Numbered from the stretch's first letter, positions 24,668-32,967 are shown. The stretch is DNA of 64,000 nucleotides from Nocardia mangyaensis (GCF_001886715.1 NZ_CP018082.1:7130001-7194000); one strand, 5' to 3'. Notes: generated by a model from the sequence alone, not told the origin. Translations and numbers: made by a program.

Positions 24668-24701
24668 GAACAGGGGGCTCGACATTCCGGGCCCCCTGTT
24701 C
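24668..24701 (+). terminator. Terminator after terD
   Basis: GAACAGGGGGC at 24668-24678 pairs exactly with GCCCCCTGTTC at 24691-24701 around a 12-nt loop. It lies 10 bp after the terD stop and 26 bp before the next start. Confidence 0.75.
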
Positions 24702-24726
24702 GTGTGACACAGAAAGGTCCCTCCGC

Positions 24727-25830
24727 GTGATTACGCGCATCTTCGGCCTGTCCATCGCCATCACGGTGTTCTCGTTGGTCGTGGCCTACCTCTACGGCGG
24801 TCTGACCGCGCTGTTCCTCTGCGCGATCCTCGGCATTCTCGAGGTGTCGCTCTCGTTCGACAACGCTGTCATCAACGCCACCGTGCTGCGCCGGATGAGC
24901 GAATTCTGGCAGCGGATCTTCCTGACCATCGGCATCGTCATCGCCGTCTTCGGCATGCGCCTGGTGTTCCCGCTGGCGATCGTGTGGGTCACCGCCGGGC
25001 TCAACCCCGTGCAGGCCTTCGACCTCGCCCTCAACCCACCGGCGAACGACGCGGCCACCTTCCCCGACGGCAGCCCGAGCTACGAGACCCTGCTCACCGA
25101 CGCCCACCCGCAGATCGCTGCCTTCGGTGGCATGTTCCTGGCACTGCTGTTCCTGAACTTCATCCTCGAAGAACGTGAGATCACCTGGCTCAGCTGGTTG
25201 GAGAAGCCGCTGGCCAAGGCGGGCAAGCTCGACATGCTCGCCGTCGTGGTCGGCGGTGGCGCCCTGGTGCTCACCGCGGAGTTCCTCGCCGACTCCGAGG
25301 ATCGCGCCACCGTGCTGGTCGCCGGTCTGCTCGGCATGATCGTCTACATCGCCGTCGACGGTCTGGGTTCGATGTTCCACACCGAGGACCTGGAGAACAC
25401 CGGCGGCGGCCCCTCCGAGCTGGCGAAAGCGACCGGTAAGGCCGGGTTCTTCCTGTTCCTCTACCTCGAGGTCCTCGACGCGTCGTTCTCCTTCGACGGG
25501 GTCATCGGCGCGTTCGCCATCACCTCCGACCCGATCATCATCGCGCTGGGCCTCGGCCTGATCGGCGCGATCTTCGTCCGGTCGATCACGGTGTACCTGG
25601 TGCGTCAGGGCACGCTCTCCGATTACGTCTACCTCGAGCACGGCGCGCACTGGGCGATCGGCGCGCTGGCCACGATCCTGCTGGTCTCGATCGGCGTGCA
25701 CGTCAACGAGATCATCACCGGCCTCGTCGGTGTGGCCTTCATCGGCGCGGCGCTCATCTCGAGCATCCTGCGCAATCGTCGGGCCGAGTCCGACGGGGCG
25801 GAGGAGAAGCAAACGGCTCCGGTCAGCTGA
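24727..25830 (+). CDS. DUF475/TerC-superfamily integral membrane protein
   Basis: A 367-residue membrane protein with about nine hydrophobic segments and no signal peptide. Two acidic intramembrane motifs mark the TerC/DUF475 family: LEVSLSFDNAVINATVLRRM near residue 40 and YLEVLDASFSFDGVIGAFA near residue 245. Both have the E...D-N or D-G arrangement thought to bind or move metal ions. A long soluble loop lies at about 95-130. GTG 24727 follows AAAGG. TerC partners TerD in Ter systems, where the two form a membrane-linked metal-sensing complex. The gene is collinear with terD. Confidence 0.9.
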   Translation: MITRIFGLSIAITVFSLVVAYLYGGLTALFLCAILGILEVSLSFDNAVINATVLRRMSEFWQRIFLTIGIVIAVFGMRLVFPLAIVWVTAGLNPVQAFDLALNPPANDAATFPDGSPSYETLLTDAHPQIAAFGGMFLALLFLNFILEEREITWLSWLEKPLAKAGKLDMLAVVVGGGALVLTAEFLADSEDRATVLVAGLLGMIVYIAVDGLGSMFHTEDLENTGGGPSELAKATGKAGFFLFLYLEVLDASFSFDGVIGAFAITSDPIIIALGLGLIGAIFVRSITVYLVRQGTLSDYVYLEHGAHWAIGALATILLVSIGVHVNEIITGLVGVAFIGAALISSILRNRRAESDGAEEKQTAPVS

Positions 25831-25849
25831 GCCGACCGACCACGCCACC

Positions 25850-25883
25850 GCGGCGGCGAGTCCCGATCGGGATTCGCCGCCGC
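25850..25883. terminator. Terminator between convergent TerC and GT87 genes
   Basis: The outer arms GCGGCGGCGA (25850-25859) and TCGCCGCCGC (25874-25883) enclose the inner palindrome TCCCGATCGGGA. The resulting hairpin is almost unbroken. It sits 20 bp after the TerC stop and 10 bp before the stop of the opposing gene, so it can serve both. Confidence 0.8.
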
Positions 25884-25892
25884 TGTCGTTTG

Positions 25893-27287
25893 TCAGGCGA
25901 CCGGCTGGAGTTGTCGTTCCCTACCCGATGCCGACAGCGCTTCGAACCGGAGCGCACCGCGCAGCCGAGCCCGCAGGAAGACGAAGAACAGCGCGATCAG
26001 CAGCGCCGAGCGCAACCACACGCCGAACTGGACGACCCCTTCCATCAGCTCGACGCCCTCGCCGGTGCCCATCGAATAGAAGTACCGGAACACCCCGATC
26101 CCCACCGCGGCGTCGGCCACCAGATAGGCCGCGACCATCGACCACGGCACCTGGAGCAGCACCAGGAACGGAATTATCCACAGGGTGTACTGGGGCGAGT
26201 GGACCTTGTGGAAAAGCAGGAATCCGCACAGCATGGCCGCGCTGACGCCCACCCACGGGAAGGCCGCCGAGGTCGTCCAACGCTGCCAGCCGAGCCACAT
26301 GGCCACGACGAACGAGGCGAAGATCAGCGCCGGTGAGGCCACCGACACCAGGTCGTGCCAGGTGTCGGTGGCCCCGACCGCGCGGCCGAAGATCAGCTGG
26401 TGGCCCCAGTACCAGATCGAATTGGTGGTGATGTCGGCCTGACGCATCTGCTGGAAGGTGATCGAGGCCCGCCACCCCGCCAACCCGGCCACCGCGAACG
26501 GCAGATTCACCGCGACCACCGTGCCCATCGCGGCCAGCAGGGTCTGCGCCGCGCCCACCACGTCGAGATCGCGCAGCCGTCGTCCGTCGCGCGGCGCACC
26601 CTCGGTGAGCACGTACATCGCGAGCGGCAGCACGAAGATGCCCGGATAGATCTTGAGACAGAACCCGAGCGCGAGCAGCACCGCGGCGATGATCCCCCGG
26701 GTGCGCACGGACACCCCGGTCAACGCGGTCATCACGTAGATCGCGGCCACCGCCGTGCACACCACCGGCAGTTCCCAGTTGTGGAAGGCGTAGAGCACCA
26801 GCGGCGGGCCGATCGCCCACAGCAGGGCCGCCGGACCGGCGAGCCTGGCCAGCATCCACGCGGTCAGCAGCGCGAACGGCGTGAGCAGCAGCGCCGAGTG
26901 CCAGAGGAAATCGGCGTCGTTGCTCACCCCGATCGCCCCCGCCCACATCAGCACGCCGCTGAGCACCGGATACTCCACCGCGCCGCCGGTCAGCGCGCCG
27001 TCTTCGGTGATACCGCCGTCCACATAGGGGAAGACGTGATTGTCGATGTCGCGCCCCAGCCACAGGAATTGGATATCGGAGTAGCAGACCTCCGAATCCT
27101 TGCGCTCGTCGAACACCAGGCTGCGACCGTCGGTATCGATTGCCCCACCGGCACAGCGCGCCTTGTTCGCGTAAGCCATCGCGAGGGTGAGCCCGCACAG
27201 CAGCACGACCAGGAAAGTCAGCGCCGCGGCCCGGGTAGCGCCGCGTGTCGCGCGCGGCTTCGAGTCGGGCGTGTTCATGCCGAACAC
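25893..27287 (-). CDS. GT87-type (DUF2029) membrane glycosyltransferase, second copy
   Basis: A 464-residue membrane protein with about ten hydrophobic segments. It has the same family blocks as the 9507-11273 protein: an N-terminal transmembrane segment, KARCAGG, CYSDIQFLW, VEYPVLSGVLMW, FHNWELPVV, GFCLKIYPGIFVLPLA and FHKVHSPQYTLWI. It lacks the long cytoplasmic N-terminus of that protein. GTG 27287 and ATG 27278 are alternative starts. It is divergent from rpsF across about 160 bp. It probably moves a sugar from a polyprenyl-phosphate donor to an envelope glycan. The two GT87 genes bracket the Ter island in opposite orientation and are only moderately similar, so the duplication is old. 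Confidence 0.86.
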   Translation of the reverse strand: MFGMNTPDSKPRATRGATRAAALTFLVVLLCGLTLAMAYANKARCAGGAIDTDGRSLVFDERKDSEVCYSDIQFLWLGRDIDNHVFPYVDGGITEDGALTGGAVEYPVLSGVLMWAGAIGVSNDADFLWHSALLLTPFALLTAWMLARLAGPAALLWAIGPPLVLYAFHNWELPVVCTAVAAIYVMTALTGVSVRTRGIIAAVLLALGFCLKIYPGIFVLPLAMYVLTEGAPRDGRRLRDLDVVGAAQTLLAAMGTVVAVNLPFAVAGLAGWRASITFQQMRQADITTNSIWYWGHQLIFGRAVGATDTWHDLVSVASPALIFASFVVAMWLGWQRWTTSAAFPWVGVSAAMLCGFLLFHKVHSPQYTLWIIPFLVLLQVPWSMVAAYLVADAAVGIGVFRYFYSMGTGEGVELMEGVVQFGVWLRSALLIALFFVFLRARLRGALRFEALSASGRERQLQPVA

Positions 27288-27399
27288 AGTATGCGGCGAT
27301 TCCGGGATCGGGCGTCCGTGCCCCGTGGCGATGATCGATTTCGCTGCTCACCCCCCGCTCATGTAGCCTTGGCGGGTTGCTGACGCAACGAACCCTCCT

Positions 27400-27418
27400 G
27401 CCATGGAAAGTCCATGGC
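27400..27418 (+). promoter_or_regulatory. Hairpin in the rpsF leader
   Basis: GCCATGG-aaagt-CCATGGC lies 32 bp before the rpsF start and just upstream of a very strong ribosome-binding site (CAGGAGGTGAT). A CCG follows the stem. Leaders of rpsF operons in many bacteria bind the S6:S18 complex through a CCG-containing hairpin. This could be such a site, but I cannot match the full consensus. Confidence 0.45.
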
Positions 27419-27449
27419 CGTTTCCTAGTCCACAGGAGGTGATTGGTCC

Positions 27450-27737
27450 GTGCGTCAATATGAAGTGATGGTCATCCTCGACCCCAGCCTGGACGAGCGC
27501 ATCGTCGGGCAGTCCCTGGATACTCTGCTCACGGTCGTCAAGACCGAGGGCGGCAAGGTCGACAAGGTCGACATCTGGGGCCGCCGTCGGCTCGCCTACG
27601 AGATCGCCAAGCAGGCCGAAGGCATCTACGCGATCGTCGAACTGACCGCGACCCCGGCCACCGTGAGCGAACTCGATCGCCAGCTGGGCCTCAACGAGAC
27701 GGTGCTGCGCACCAAGGTTCTGCGCAACGACAAGTAG
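27450..27737 (+). CDS. rpsF: 30S ribosomal protein S6
   Basis: A 95-residue S6 protein of typical length. It starts [16 protein letters not shown] and contains [27 protein letters not shown]6 binds 16S rRNA together with S18 in the small subunit platform. The GTG start is fixed by an ideal ribosome-binding site 9 bp upstream. It heads the rpsF-ssb-rpsR-rplI operon, in the same order as in nearly all actinobacteria, with dnaB further downstream. Confidence 0.98.
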   Translation: MRQYEVMVILDPSLDERIVGQSLDTLLTVVKTEGGKVDKVDIWGRRRLAYEIAKQAEGIYAIVELTATPATVSELDRQLGLNETVLRTKVLRNDK

Positions 27738-27747
27738 TCCGCTGCAA

Positions 27748-27817
27748 CATTCTCTCGTTTTCGTCGGTGCCTATCTTTAGGCTCTAGCGCGACAGCGAGA
27801 ATGCGGACAGCACCGGC
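27748..27817 (+). promoter_or_regulatory. Structured leader between rpsF and ssb
   Basis: Three pairings fall within 70 nt. A perfect local hairpin GCCTA-tctt-TAGGC lies at 27769-27782. CATTCTC (27748-27754) can pair with GAGAATG (27797-27803). GTCGGTGC (27763-27770) can pair with GCACCGGC (27810-27817, one wobble). The last two cross, which is the order of a pseudoknot or of two alternative folds. The ssb ribosome-binding site begins right after. Confidence 0.45.
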
Positions 27818-27834
27818 GAGCAGGAGGAACCCCC

Positions 27835-28398
27835 ATGGCAGGCGACACGGTCATTACCGTCATCGGAAACTTGACGGCAGACCCCGAGCTTCGTTTCACG
27901 CCCGCGGGCGCAGCGGTGGCGAATTTCACCGTCGCTTCGACTCCCCGCGTGTTCGATCGCAATTCGAACGAATGGAAAGACGGCGAGGCCCTGTTCCTGC
28001 GCTGCAACATCTGGCGTGAAGCAGCGGAGAACGTCGCCGAGAGCCTGACCCGAGGTGCTCGCGTGATCGTGAGTGGACGGCTCAAGCAGCGCTCCTACGA
28101 AACCCGCGAGGGTGAGAAGCGCACGGTCGTCGAACTCGAGGTCGACGAGGTCGGTCCCTCCCTGCGGTACGCGACGGCCAAGGTCTCCAAGGCCGGTCGC
28201 GGCGGCGGAGGCGGCGGTGGCTTCGGTGGCGGTTCCGGCAATGCCGGTGCAGGTGCAAGCGCAGGCGGCTACAGCGCCAGCAATGGCGGCGGAGGGTCGA
28301 GCGGCGGCAACGCCGGCAACGACGATCCGTGGGGTAGCGCGCCCGCGGCCGGCTCCTTCGGGGGCGGCGGCCGCACGGATGACGAACCGCCGTTCTGA
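27835..28398 (+). CDS. ssb: Single-stranded DNA-binding protein
   Basis: A 187-residue SSB. The OB-fold covers residues 1-115 ([52 protein letters not shown]). A long Gly/Ser/Asn-rich linker follows, and the acidic tip DDEPPF is the docking peptide for replication and repair partners. ATG 27835 follows CAGGAGGAA. It coats single-stranded DNA during replication, repair and recombination. Its place between rpsF and rpsR is the standard actinobacterial arrangement. The leader ahead of it has unusual pairing potential. Confidence 0.97.
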   Translation: MAGDTVITVIGNLTADPELRFTPAGAAVANFTVASTPRVFDRNSNEWKDGEALFLRCNIWREAAENVAESLTRGARVIVSGRLKQRSYETREGEKRTVVELEVDEVGPSLRYATAKVSKAGRGGGGGGGFGGGSGNAGAGASAGGYSASNGGGGSSGGNAGNDDPWGSAPAAGSFGGGGRTDDEPPF

Positions 28399-28429
28399 GG
28401 AACGGCACTCATAGTACGGAGAGAAAACC

Positions 28430-28681
28430 ATGCCTAAAGCGCCCGCGCGCGAAAAGGTACTGAAGAAGAAGGCCTGCGCTTTCTGCAAGGAAGCCAAGTC
28501 CGGAATCGTCAATATCGATTACAAAGACACCACGCTGCTGCGTAAGTACGTCAGCGATCGCGGCAAGATCCGCGCTCGTCGCGTCACCGGCAACTGCGTG
28601 CAGCATCAGCGTGACATCGCTGTGGCCGTCAAGAACTCGCGTGAGGTGGCCCTGCTGCCTTACGTGTCGACCGCTCGCTGA
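28430..28681 (+). CDS. rpsR: 30S ribosomal protein S18, cysteine-containing (zinc-type) form
   Basis: An 83-residue S18. The family core is [30 protein letters not shown] near residue 17 and a further Cys in GNCVQHQ show it is the C+ (zinc-ribbon-like) version, whereas many actinobacteria also carry a Zur-regulated C- paralogue elsewhere. It pairs with S6, encoded two genes upstream. ATG 28430 lies 32 bp after ssb behind GGAGAGAAAAC. It belongs to the rpsF operon. Confidence 0.97.
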   Translation: MPKAPAREKVLKKKACAFCKEAKSGIVNIDYKDTTLLRKYVSDRGKIRARRVTGNCVQHQRDIAVAVKNSREVALLPYVSTAR

Positions 28682-28698
28682 GAAAGGGAGTCAGACAG

Positions 28699-29151
28699 AT
28701 GAAGCTCATCCTCACCGCTGATGTCGACAACCTCGGCGCCCCGGGCGATCTCGTCGAGGTCAAGGACGGTTACGGCCGCAACTTCCTGCTGCCCCGCGGT
28801 CTGGCCATCGTGGCCACCCGTGGCGCCCAGAAGCAGGTCGACGGCATCCGTCGCGCCCAGGACGCCCGCAAGGTGCGCGACCTGGATCACGCCAACGAGC
28901 TGAAGCAGGCCATCGAGGGCCTGGAGTCGGTCTCGCTGGCCGTGAAGACCGCCGGCAGCGGCAAGCTGTTCGGTTCGGTCACCACCGCCGACGTGGCAGG
29001 CGCCATCAAGGCCGCCGGTGGCCCCGTGGTGGACAAGCGCAGCATCGAGCTGCCGAAGTCGCACATCAAGGCGACCGGCAAGCACGGCATCGTGGTGCAC
29101 CTGCACCCCGATGTGGCCGCCAAGTTCAACCTCGAGGTTGCGGCGAACTAG
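28699..29151 (+). CDS. rplI: 50S ribosomal protein L9
   Basis: A 150-residue L9 of standard length. The N-terminal rRNA-binding domain has [25 protein letters not shown], then a connecting helix of about 30 residues, and a C-terminal domain ending [21 protein letters not shown] 28699 follows GAAAGGGAG. It is the last gene of the rpsF-ssb-rpsR-rplI operon and is followed by a strong terminator. Confidence 0.98.
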   Translation: MKLILTADVDNLGAPGDLVEVKDGYGRNFLLPRGLAIVATRGAQKQVDGIRRAQDARKVRDLDHANELKQAIEGLESVSLAVKTAGSGKLFGSVTTADVAGAIKAAGGPVVDKRSIELPKSHIKATGKHGIVVHLHPDVAAKFNLEVAAN

Positions 29152-29207
29152 TTCTCGGCGTGGTGGGCGGAGAACTGCGGCGCCAGCCGCGATGATTCCA
29201 CTCGCTG

Positions 29208-29244
29208 GGAAACCACCCCTGTGTACACCGCAGGGGTGGTTTCC
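29208..29244 (+). terminator. Terminator of the rpsF-rplI operon
   Basis: GGAAACCACCCCTG at 29208-29221 pairs exactly with CAGGGGTGGTTTCC at 29231-29244 around a 9-nt loop. It sits about 55 bp after the rplI stop. Confidence 0.88.
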
Positions 29245-29360
29245 TGCTGCCTTCATCCGGCTTTTCGGTCGATAGCTGACCGATTGCCGGGTTTGCTCCC
29301 GTTTGGGACACCGGTTTTCGGCCCATGGTCGGCAACTCGCTGACCTCCGGTTATTCCGCC

Positions 29361-29603
29361 TGTGGATGACCGAGGAAACCGACCGGTGTAATTGTGACAC
29401 CAGTCATACCGTGCATCACTGCTGTTTACCCAACACGCCCGGCTGTTCACCTTTACCGACACGCCGGAACTTCTTTCATCCACAGGTCGAGAGTTGGGTA
29501 AAACGGGGTCTAGCAGGGCGTTCCACCGGACTGACCTGGGTTTTCCCCACGTTTTCCACAGGAGCTGCACAACAGCGGGTGAACTACCCCCAAGTTATCC
29601 ACA
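29361..29603. promoter_or_regulatory. Cluster of DnaA-box-like 9-mers upstream of dnaB
   Basis: Within the 630-bp gap between rplI and dnaB lie four 9-mers equal or close to the DnaA box: TGTGGATGA at 29361-29369 (reverse of TCATCCACA), TCATCCACA at 29476-29484, TTTTCCACA at 29552-29560 and a perfect TTATCCACA at 29595-29603. The stretch is also visibly less GC-rich than its surroundings. DnaA control of dnaB transcription, or a DnaA-titration site, is possible. A replication origin is less likely because dnaA and dnaN are not adjacent. The rest of the gap shows the rplI terminator and nothing else I can name. Confidence 0.6.
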
Positions 29604-29784
29604 GTTGTGTGCACATATGGGGTTGGCGCGTCCCCGAAACGTCGCCTAGGTTCGTCGCATTGCCCTGCGCGCGACCCCGGGAATCACGCAGGCAACCGAT
29701 TGCTGGCATCCGTGTCGGTGCCCGGGAGTACAACGAGTTCATCGATGTGAAACCCCCGGTCTCGAGGGCAGAGAGGACGGTCTG

Positions 29785-32700
29785 GTGACTACCACCGGTG
29801 ACCGCGCGGCAACCGACTTCCCGCCTGAACCCCCCGGCGAGGACTTCGGCCGCCAGCCACCGCACGACATGGCCGCCGAGCAGTCCGTCCTCGGCGGCAT
29901 GTTACTGAGCAAGGACGCCATCGCCGATGTCGTCGAGGTGCTTCGCCCCGGTGATTTCTACCGTCCCGCCCACCAGGCCATTTACGACACCATCCTCGAC
30001 CTGTACGGCCGCGGCGAACCCGCCGACCCCGTCACCGTCTCCGCCGGCCTCGACCGCCGCGGCGAACTCAAGCGCATCGGCGGCCCGCCCTACCTGGTGA
30101 CCCTCACCCAGACCGTCCCGACCGCCGCCAACGCCGGCTACTACGCCGAGATCGTCGCCGAGAAGGCCATCCTGCGCCGCCTCGTCGAAGCGGGCACCCG
30201 CATCGTCCAGTTCGGCTACGCCGGCGCCGACGGACAGGACGTCGCCGAGGTCGTCGACCGCGCCCAGGCCGAGATCTACGAGGTCACCGAGCGCCGCACC
30301 ACCGAGGACTTCACCCCGCTGGAAGAACTCCTCCAGCCCACCATGGACGAAATCGACTCCATCGCCTCCCGCGGCGGCATCTCCCTCGGCGTCCCCACCG
30401 GCTTCACCGAACTCGACGAACTCACCAATGGGTTGCACGCGGGTCAGATGATCATCGTCGCCGCGCGACCTGGTGTTGGTAAGGCACTCGCGCTCGACAC
30501 TCCCCTGCCGACATCGACCGGGTGGACCACCATGGGCGAAGTCCGGGTGGGCGATCAACTGCTCGGGGCCGACGGCACACCCACGCTCGTGCTGGCGGCA
30601 ACCGAGGTGATGGTCGGCCGTCCCTGCTATGAGGTCGAGCTCTCGGACGGCACCGTCATCACCGCCGACGAAGAACATCAGTGGACCACCCTCGCGCCCA
30701 CGCTGGCGCCGCACCCGGTGGTCCGCACGACCGGCGAGATCGCGCACAGCCTGCGGACACCGCGCGACCATTTCGCACACATGCTGCCCAGGTCCGCCCG
30801 GTCGCAAGCCCGGCAGATCGTCGACGTCCGCAAGGTCGACCCGGTGCCCGTGCGCTGCGTCGAGGTCGACAACGCCGACCACCTGTACCTGGCGGGCCGC
30901 ACGATGGTCCCCACGCACAACTCGACCCTCGGCATGGACTTCATGCGGAGTTGCTCGATCAAGCACGGCATGGCGAGCGTCATCTTCTCGCTCGAGATGA
31001 GCCGGACCGAGATCGTGATGCGTCTGCTCTCGGCCGAGGCGAAGATCAAGCTCGGGGACATGCGCTCGGGGCGCATGAGTGATGACGACTGGACGAAGCT
31101 CGCTCGACGGATGAGCGAGATCAGTGAGGCGCCGCTGTTCGTCGACGATTCGCCGAACCTGACCATGATGGAGATCCGGGCCAAGGCGCGGCGGCTCAAA
31201 CAGCGGCACGATCTGAAACTCGTCGTGGTGGACTACCTGCAGCTGATGAGCTCCGGCAAGAAGGTCGAATCGCGGCAGCAGGAAGTCTCGGAGTTCTCGC
31301 GCCATCTCAAGCTGCTCGCCAAGGAACTCGAAGTTCCGGTGATCGCGATCTCGCAGCTGAACCGTGGTCCGGAACAGCGAACCGACAAGCGGCCGATGGT
31401 CTCCGACCTTCGCGAGTCGGGATGCATGCCCGCGTCGACGCGGATCCTGCGCGCCGACAACGGCGCCGAGGTAACCCTGGGTGAGCTGCTCGCCAGTGGT
31501 GAGCAGCCGCTCGTGTGGTCGCTCGACGACCGGATGCGGATGGTTGCCCGTCCGATGGTGAAGGTGTTCCCGAGTGGGCGCAAAGAAGTGTTCCGGCTGC
31601 GCCTGGCCTCGGGCCGTGAGGTCGAAGCCACCGGCAACCACCCGTTCCTGACCGTGGACGGCTGGATCGCACTCGACCAGCTCACGGTCGGTGACCGCCT
31701 CGCCACGCCGCGCCGCGTCCCTGAGCCCGCGCACACCACCCGTCTGCCCGAAGCCGAGATCGTGATGCTCGCGCACATGATCGGCGATGGATCGTGCGTG
31801 AAGCGGCAGCCGATCCGCTACGCCAGCATCGACGAGGAGAACCTCGCCGCGGTCACCACAGCCGCCGAGCACTTCGGCGTCAGCGCCGTCCGCGACGAGT
31901 ACGCGGCCGCGCGTGTCACCACTCTGCGCCAGCCCGCCCCGTACCGGCTCACCCACGGCAAACGGAACCCGATCGCTGCCTGGTTGGACACCCTGGGCCT
32001 GTTCGGTCTGCGCAGCTACGAGAAGTTCGTTCCGGAGCCGATTTTCGCGCTGCCCAACGATCAGGTGGCGCTGTTCTTGCGCCACCTGTGGGCGACCGAT
32101 GGCTCGGTGCGCTGGGACGCCAAGAACCGCCAGGCCCGCGTCTACTACGCCTCGACCAGCCGCAGACTGATCGACGGCATGAATCAACTCCTCCTTCGTC
32201 TCGGCGTACACGGCCGCATCAAGACGGTGCGCAAGGGTGACTACCGCCCCTGCTACCACCTGACGATCGACGGCGGAGAGAACCAGACCACGTTCCTGCG
32301 TGATGTCGGTGCGCACGGCGCTCGTGGCAAGTCAGCTGAGGCAGCAATGGTCGAGCTGGCTTCGATGATCCGCAACACGAACGTCGACACGGTTCCCACC
32401 GAAGTCTGGAACCGTGTCCGCACACTGCTGGCTGACAAAGAGATGACACACCGAGAGTTCTCCGCCGCCATGGGTTCCCGCTTCTGCGGCACCTCGATGT
32501 GGAAGTGCTCCCCCAGCCGCTCCCGCCTCGCTCGAGCCGCGACAGTCCTCGAAGATGCCGATATCGAGATGCTGGCCACCAACGACGTGTTCTGGGACAA
32601 GATCGTCGAAATCACCAGCCTCGGCGAACACGACGTCTACGACGGGACTGTTCCTGGCACACATAACTTTGTCGCACAAGGCATTTCAGCTCACAACTCG

Positions 32701-32880
32701 CTCGAGCAGGACGCCGACATGGTCATCCTGCTGCACCGCCCCGACGCCTTCGAACGCGATGACCCTCGCGGCGGAGAGGCCGACCTCATCGTCGGCAAAC
32801 ACCGTAACGGCCCCACCGCCACCATCACCGTGGCCCACCAGCTGCACCTGAGCCGGTTCGTGGACATGGCCAGGGGCTGA
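29785..32880 (+). CDS. dnaB: Replicative DNA helicase DnaB with two inteins
   Basis: A 1031-residue precursor. After removal of two inteins (146 and 425 residues) the mature helicase would be 460 residues, the normal DnaB size. The DnaB N-domain begins near residue 25 (PPHDMAAEQSVLGGMLLSKDAI). The RecA-like domain contains the split Walker A (ARPGVGK, then S after intein 1), ELVVVDYLQLM-type Walker B (LKLVVVDYLQLM), and ISQLNRGPEQRTDKRPMVSDLRESG before intein 2. The last 60 residues (SLEQDADMVILLHRPDAF, GKHRNGPTATI) complete the ring helicase. DnaB unwinds DNA at the replication fork. The ATG or GTG choice is clear from GTGACTACC at 29785. Intein insertion at both the P-loop and the DLRESG site is known for mycobacterial DnaB. 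Confidence 0.97.
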   Translation: MTTTGDRAATDFPPEPPGEDFGRQPPHDMAAEQSVLGGMLLSKDAIADVVEVLRPGDFYRPAHQAIYDTILDLYGRGEPADPVTVSAGLDRRGELKRIGGPPYLVTLTQTVPTAANAGYYAEIVAEKAILRRLVEAGTRIVQFGYAGADGQDVAEVVDRAQAEIYEVTERRTTEDFTPLEELLQPTMDEIDSIASRGGISLGVPTGFTELDELTNGLHAGQMIIVAARPGVGKALALDTPLPTSTGWTTMGEVRVGDQLLGADGTPTLVLAATEVMVGRPCYEVELSDGTVITADEEHQWTTLAPTLAPHPVVRTTGEIAHSLRTPRDHFAHMLPRSARSQARQIVDVRKVDPVPVRCVEVDNADHLYLAGRTMVPTHNSTLGMDFMRSCSIKHGMASVIFSLEMSRTEIVMRLLSAEAKIKLGDMRSGRMSDDDWTKLARRMSEISEAPLFVDDSPNLTMMEIRAKARRLKQRHDLKLVVVDYLQLMSSGKKVESRQQEVSEFSRHLKLLAKELEVPVIAISQLNRGPEQRTDKRPMVSDLRESGCMPASTRILRADNGAEVTLGELLASGEQPLVWSLDDRMRMVARPMVKVFPSGRKEVFRLRLASGREVEATGNHPFLTVDGWIALDQLTVGDRLATPRRVPEPAHTTRLPEAEIVMLAHMIGDGSCVKRQPIRYASIDEENLAAVTTAAEHFGVSAVRDEYAAARVTTLRQPAPYRLTHGKRNPIAAWLDTLGLFGLRSYEKFVPEPIFALPNDQVALFLRHLWATDGSVRWDAKNRQARVYYASTSRRLIDGMNQLLLRLGVHGRIKTVRKGDYRPCYHLTIDGGENQTTFLRDVGAHGARGKSAEAAMVELASMIRNTNVDTVPTEVWNRVRTLLADKEMTHREFSAAMGSRFCGTSMWKCSPSRSRLARAATVLEDADIEMLATNDVFWDKIVEITSLGEHDVYDGTVPGTHNFVAQGISAHNSLEQDADMVILLHRPDAFERDDPRGGEADLIVGKHRNGPTATITVAHQLHLSRFVDMARG
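30484..30921 (+). other. DnaB intein 1: class 3 mini-intein in the Walker A loop
   Basis: Precursor residues 234-379. It lies right after GVGK of the P-loop and is followed by Ser. The intein begins with Ala instead of Cys or Ser, ends in THN, and has no endonuclease domain. In intein numbering Trp67 (block B region, EEHQW), Cys125 (VRCVEVDN) and Thr144 (PTHN) supply the WCT triad that defines class 3 inteins, in which the block F cysteine makes the first branched intermediate. This closely resembles the class 3 inteins of mycobacterial and mycobacteriophage DnaB. Confidence 0.93.
31423..32697 (+). other. DnaB intein 2: class 1 intein with LAGLIDADG homing endonuclease
   Basis: Precursor residues 547-971, between DLRESG and SLEQDAD. 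It starts with Cys (CMPASTRI), has the block B motif TGNHPFLT, and ends GISAHN followed by Ser, so all class 1 splicing residues are present. Two LAGLIDADG-type helices, MLAHMIGDGSC and FLRHLWATDGSV, each keep their aspartate, so the endonuclease may still be active. A spliced protein would regain a continuous DnaB. Confidence 0.93.
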
Positions 32881-32967
32881 GTACTCAACCGCCGCATCGT
32901 GATGAGTAGAAGTACCGATCCCCGCCCAAGAACAGGCCCGTAGCCTGATCAAAAGAAGGGGGCGAGG

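Noticed and set aside
29245..29784. Replication origin, suggested by the DnaA-box cluster and lower GC.
   Set aside because: dnaA and dnaN are not adjacent, the number of boxes is low for an actinobacterial oriC, and the gap simply precedes dnaB. A regulatory reading is more economical.
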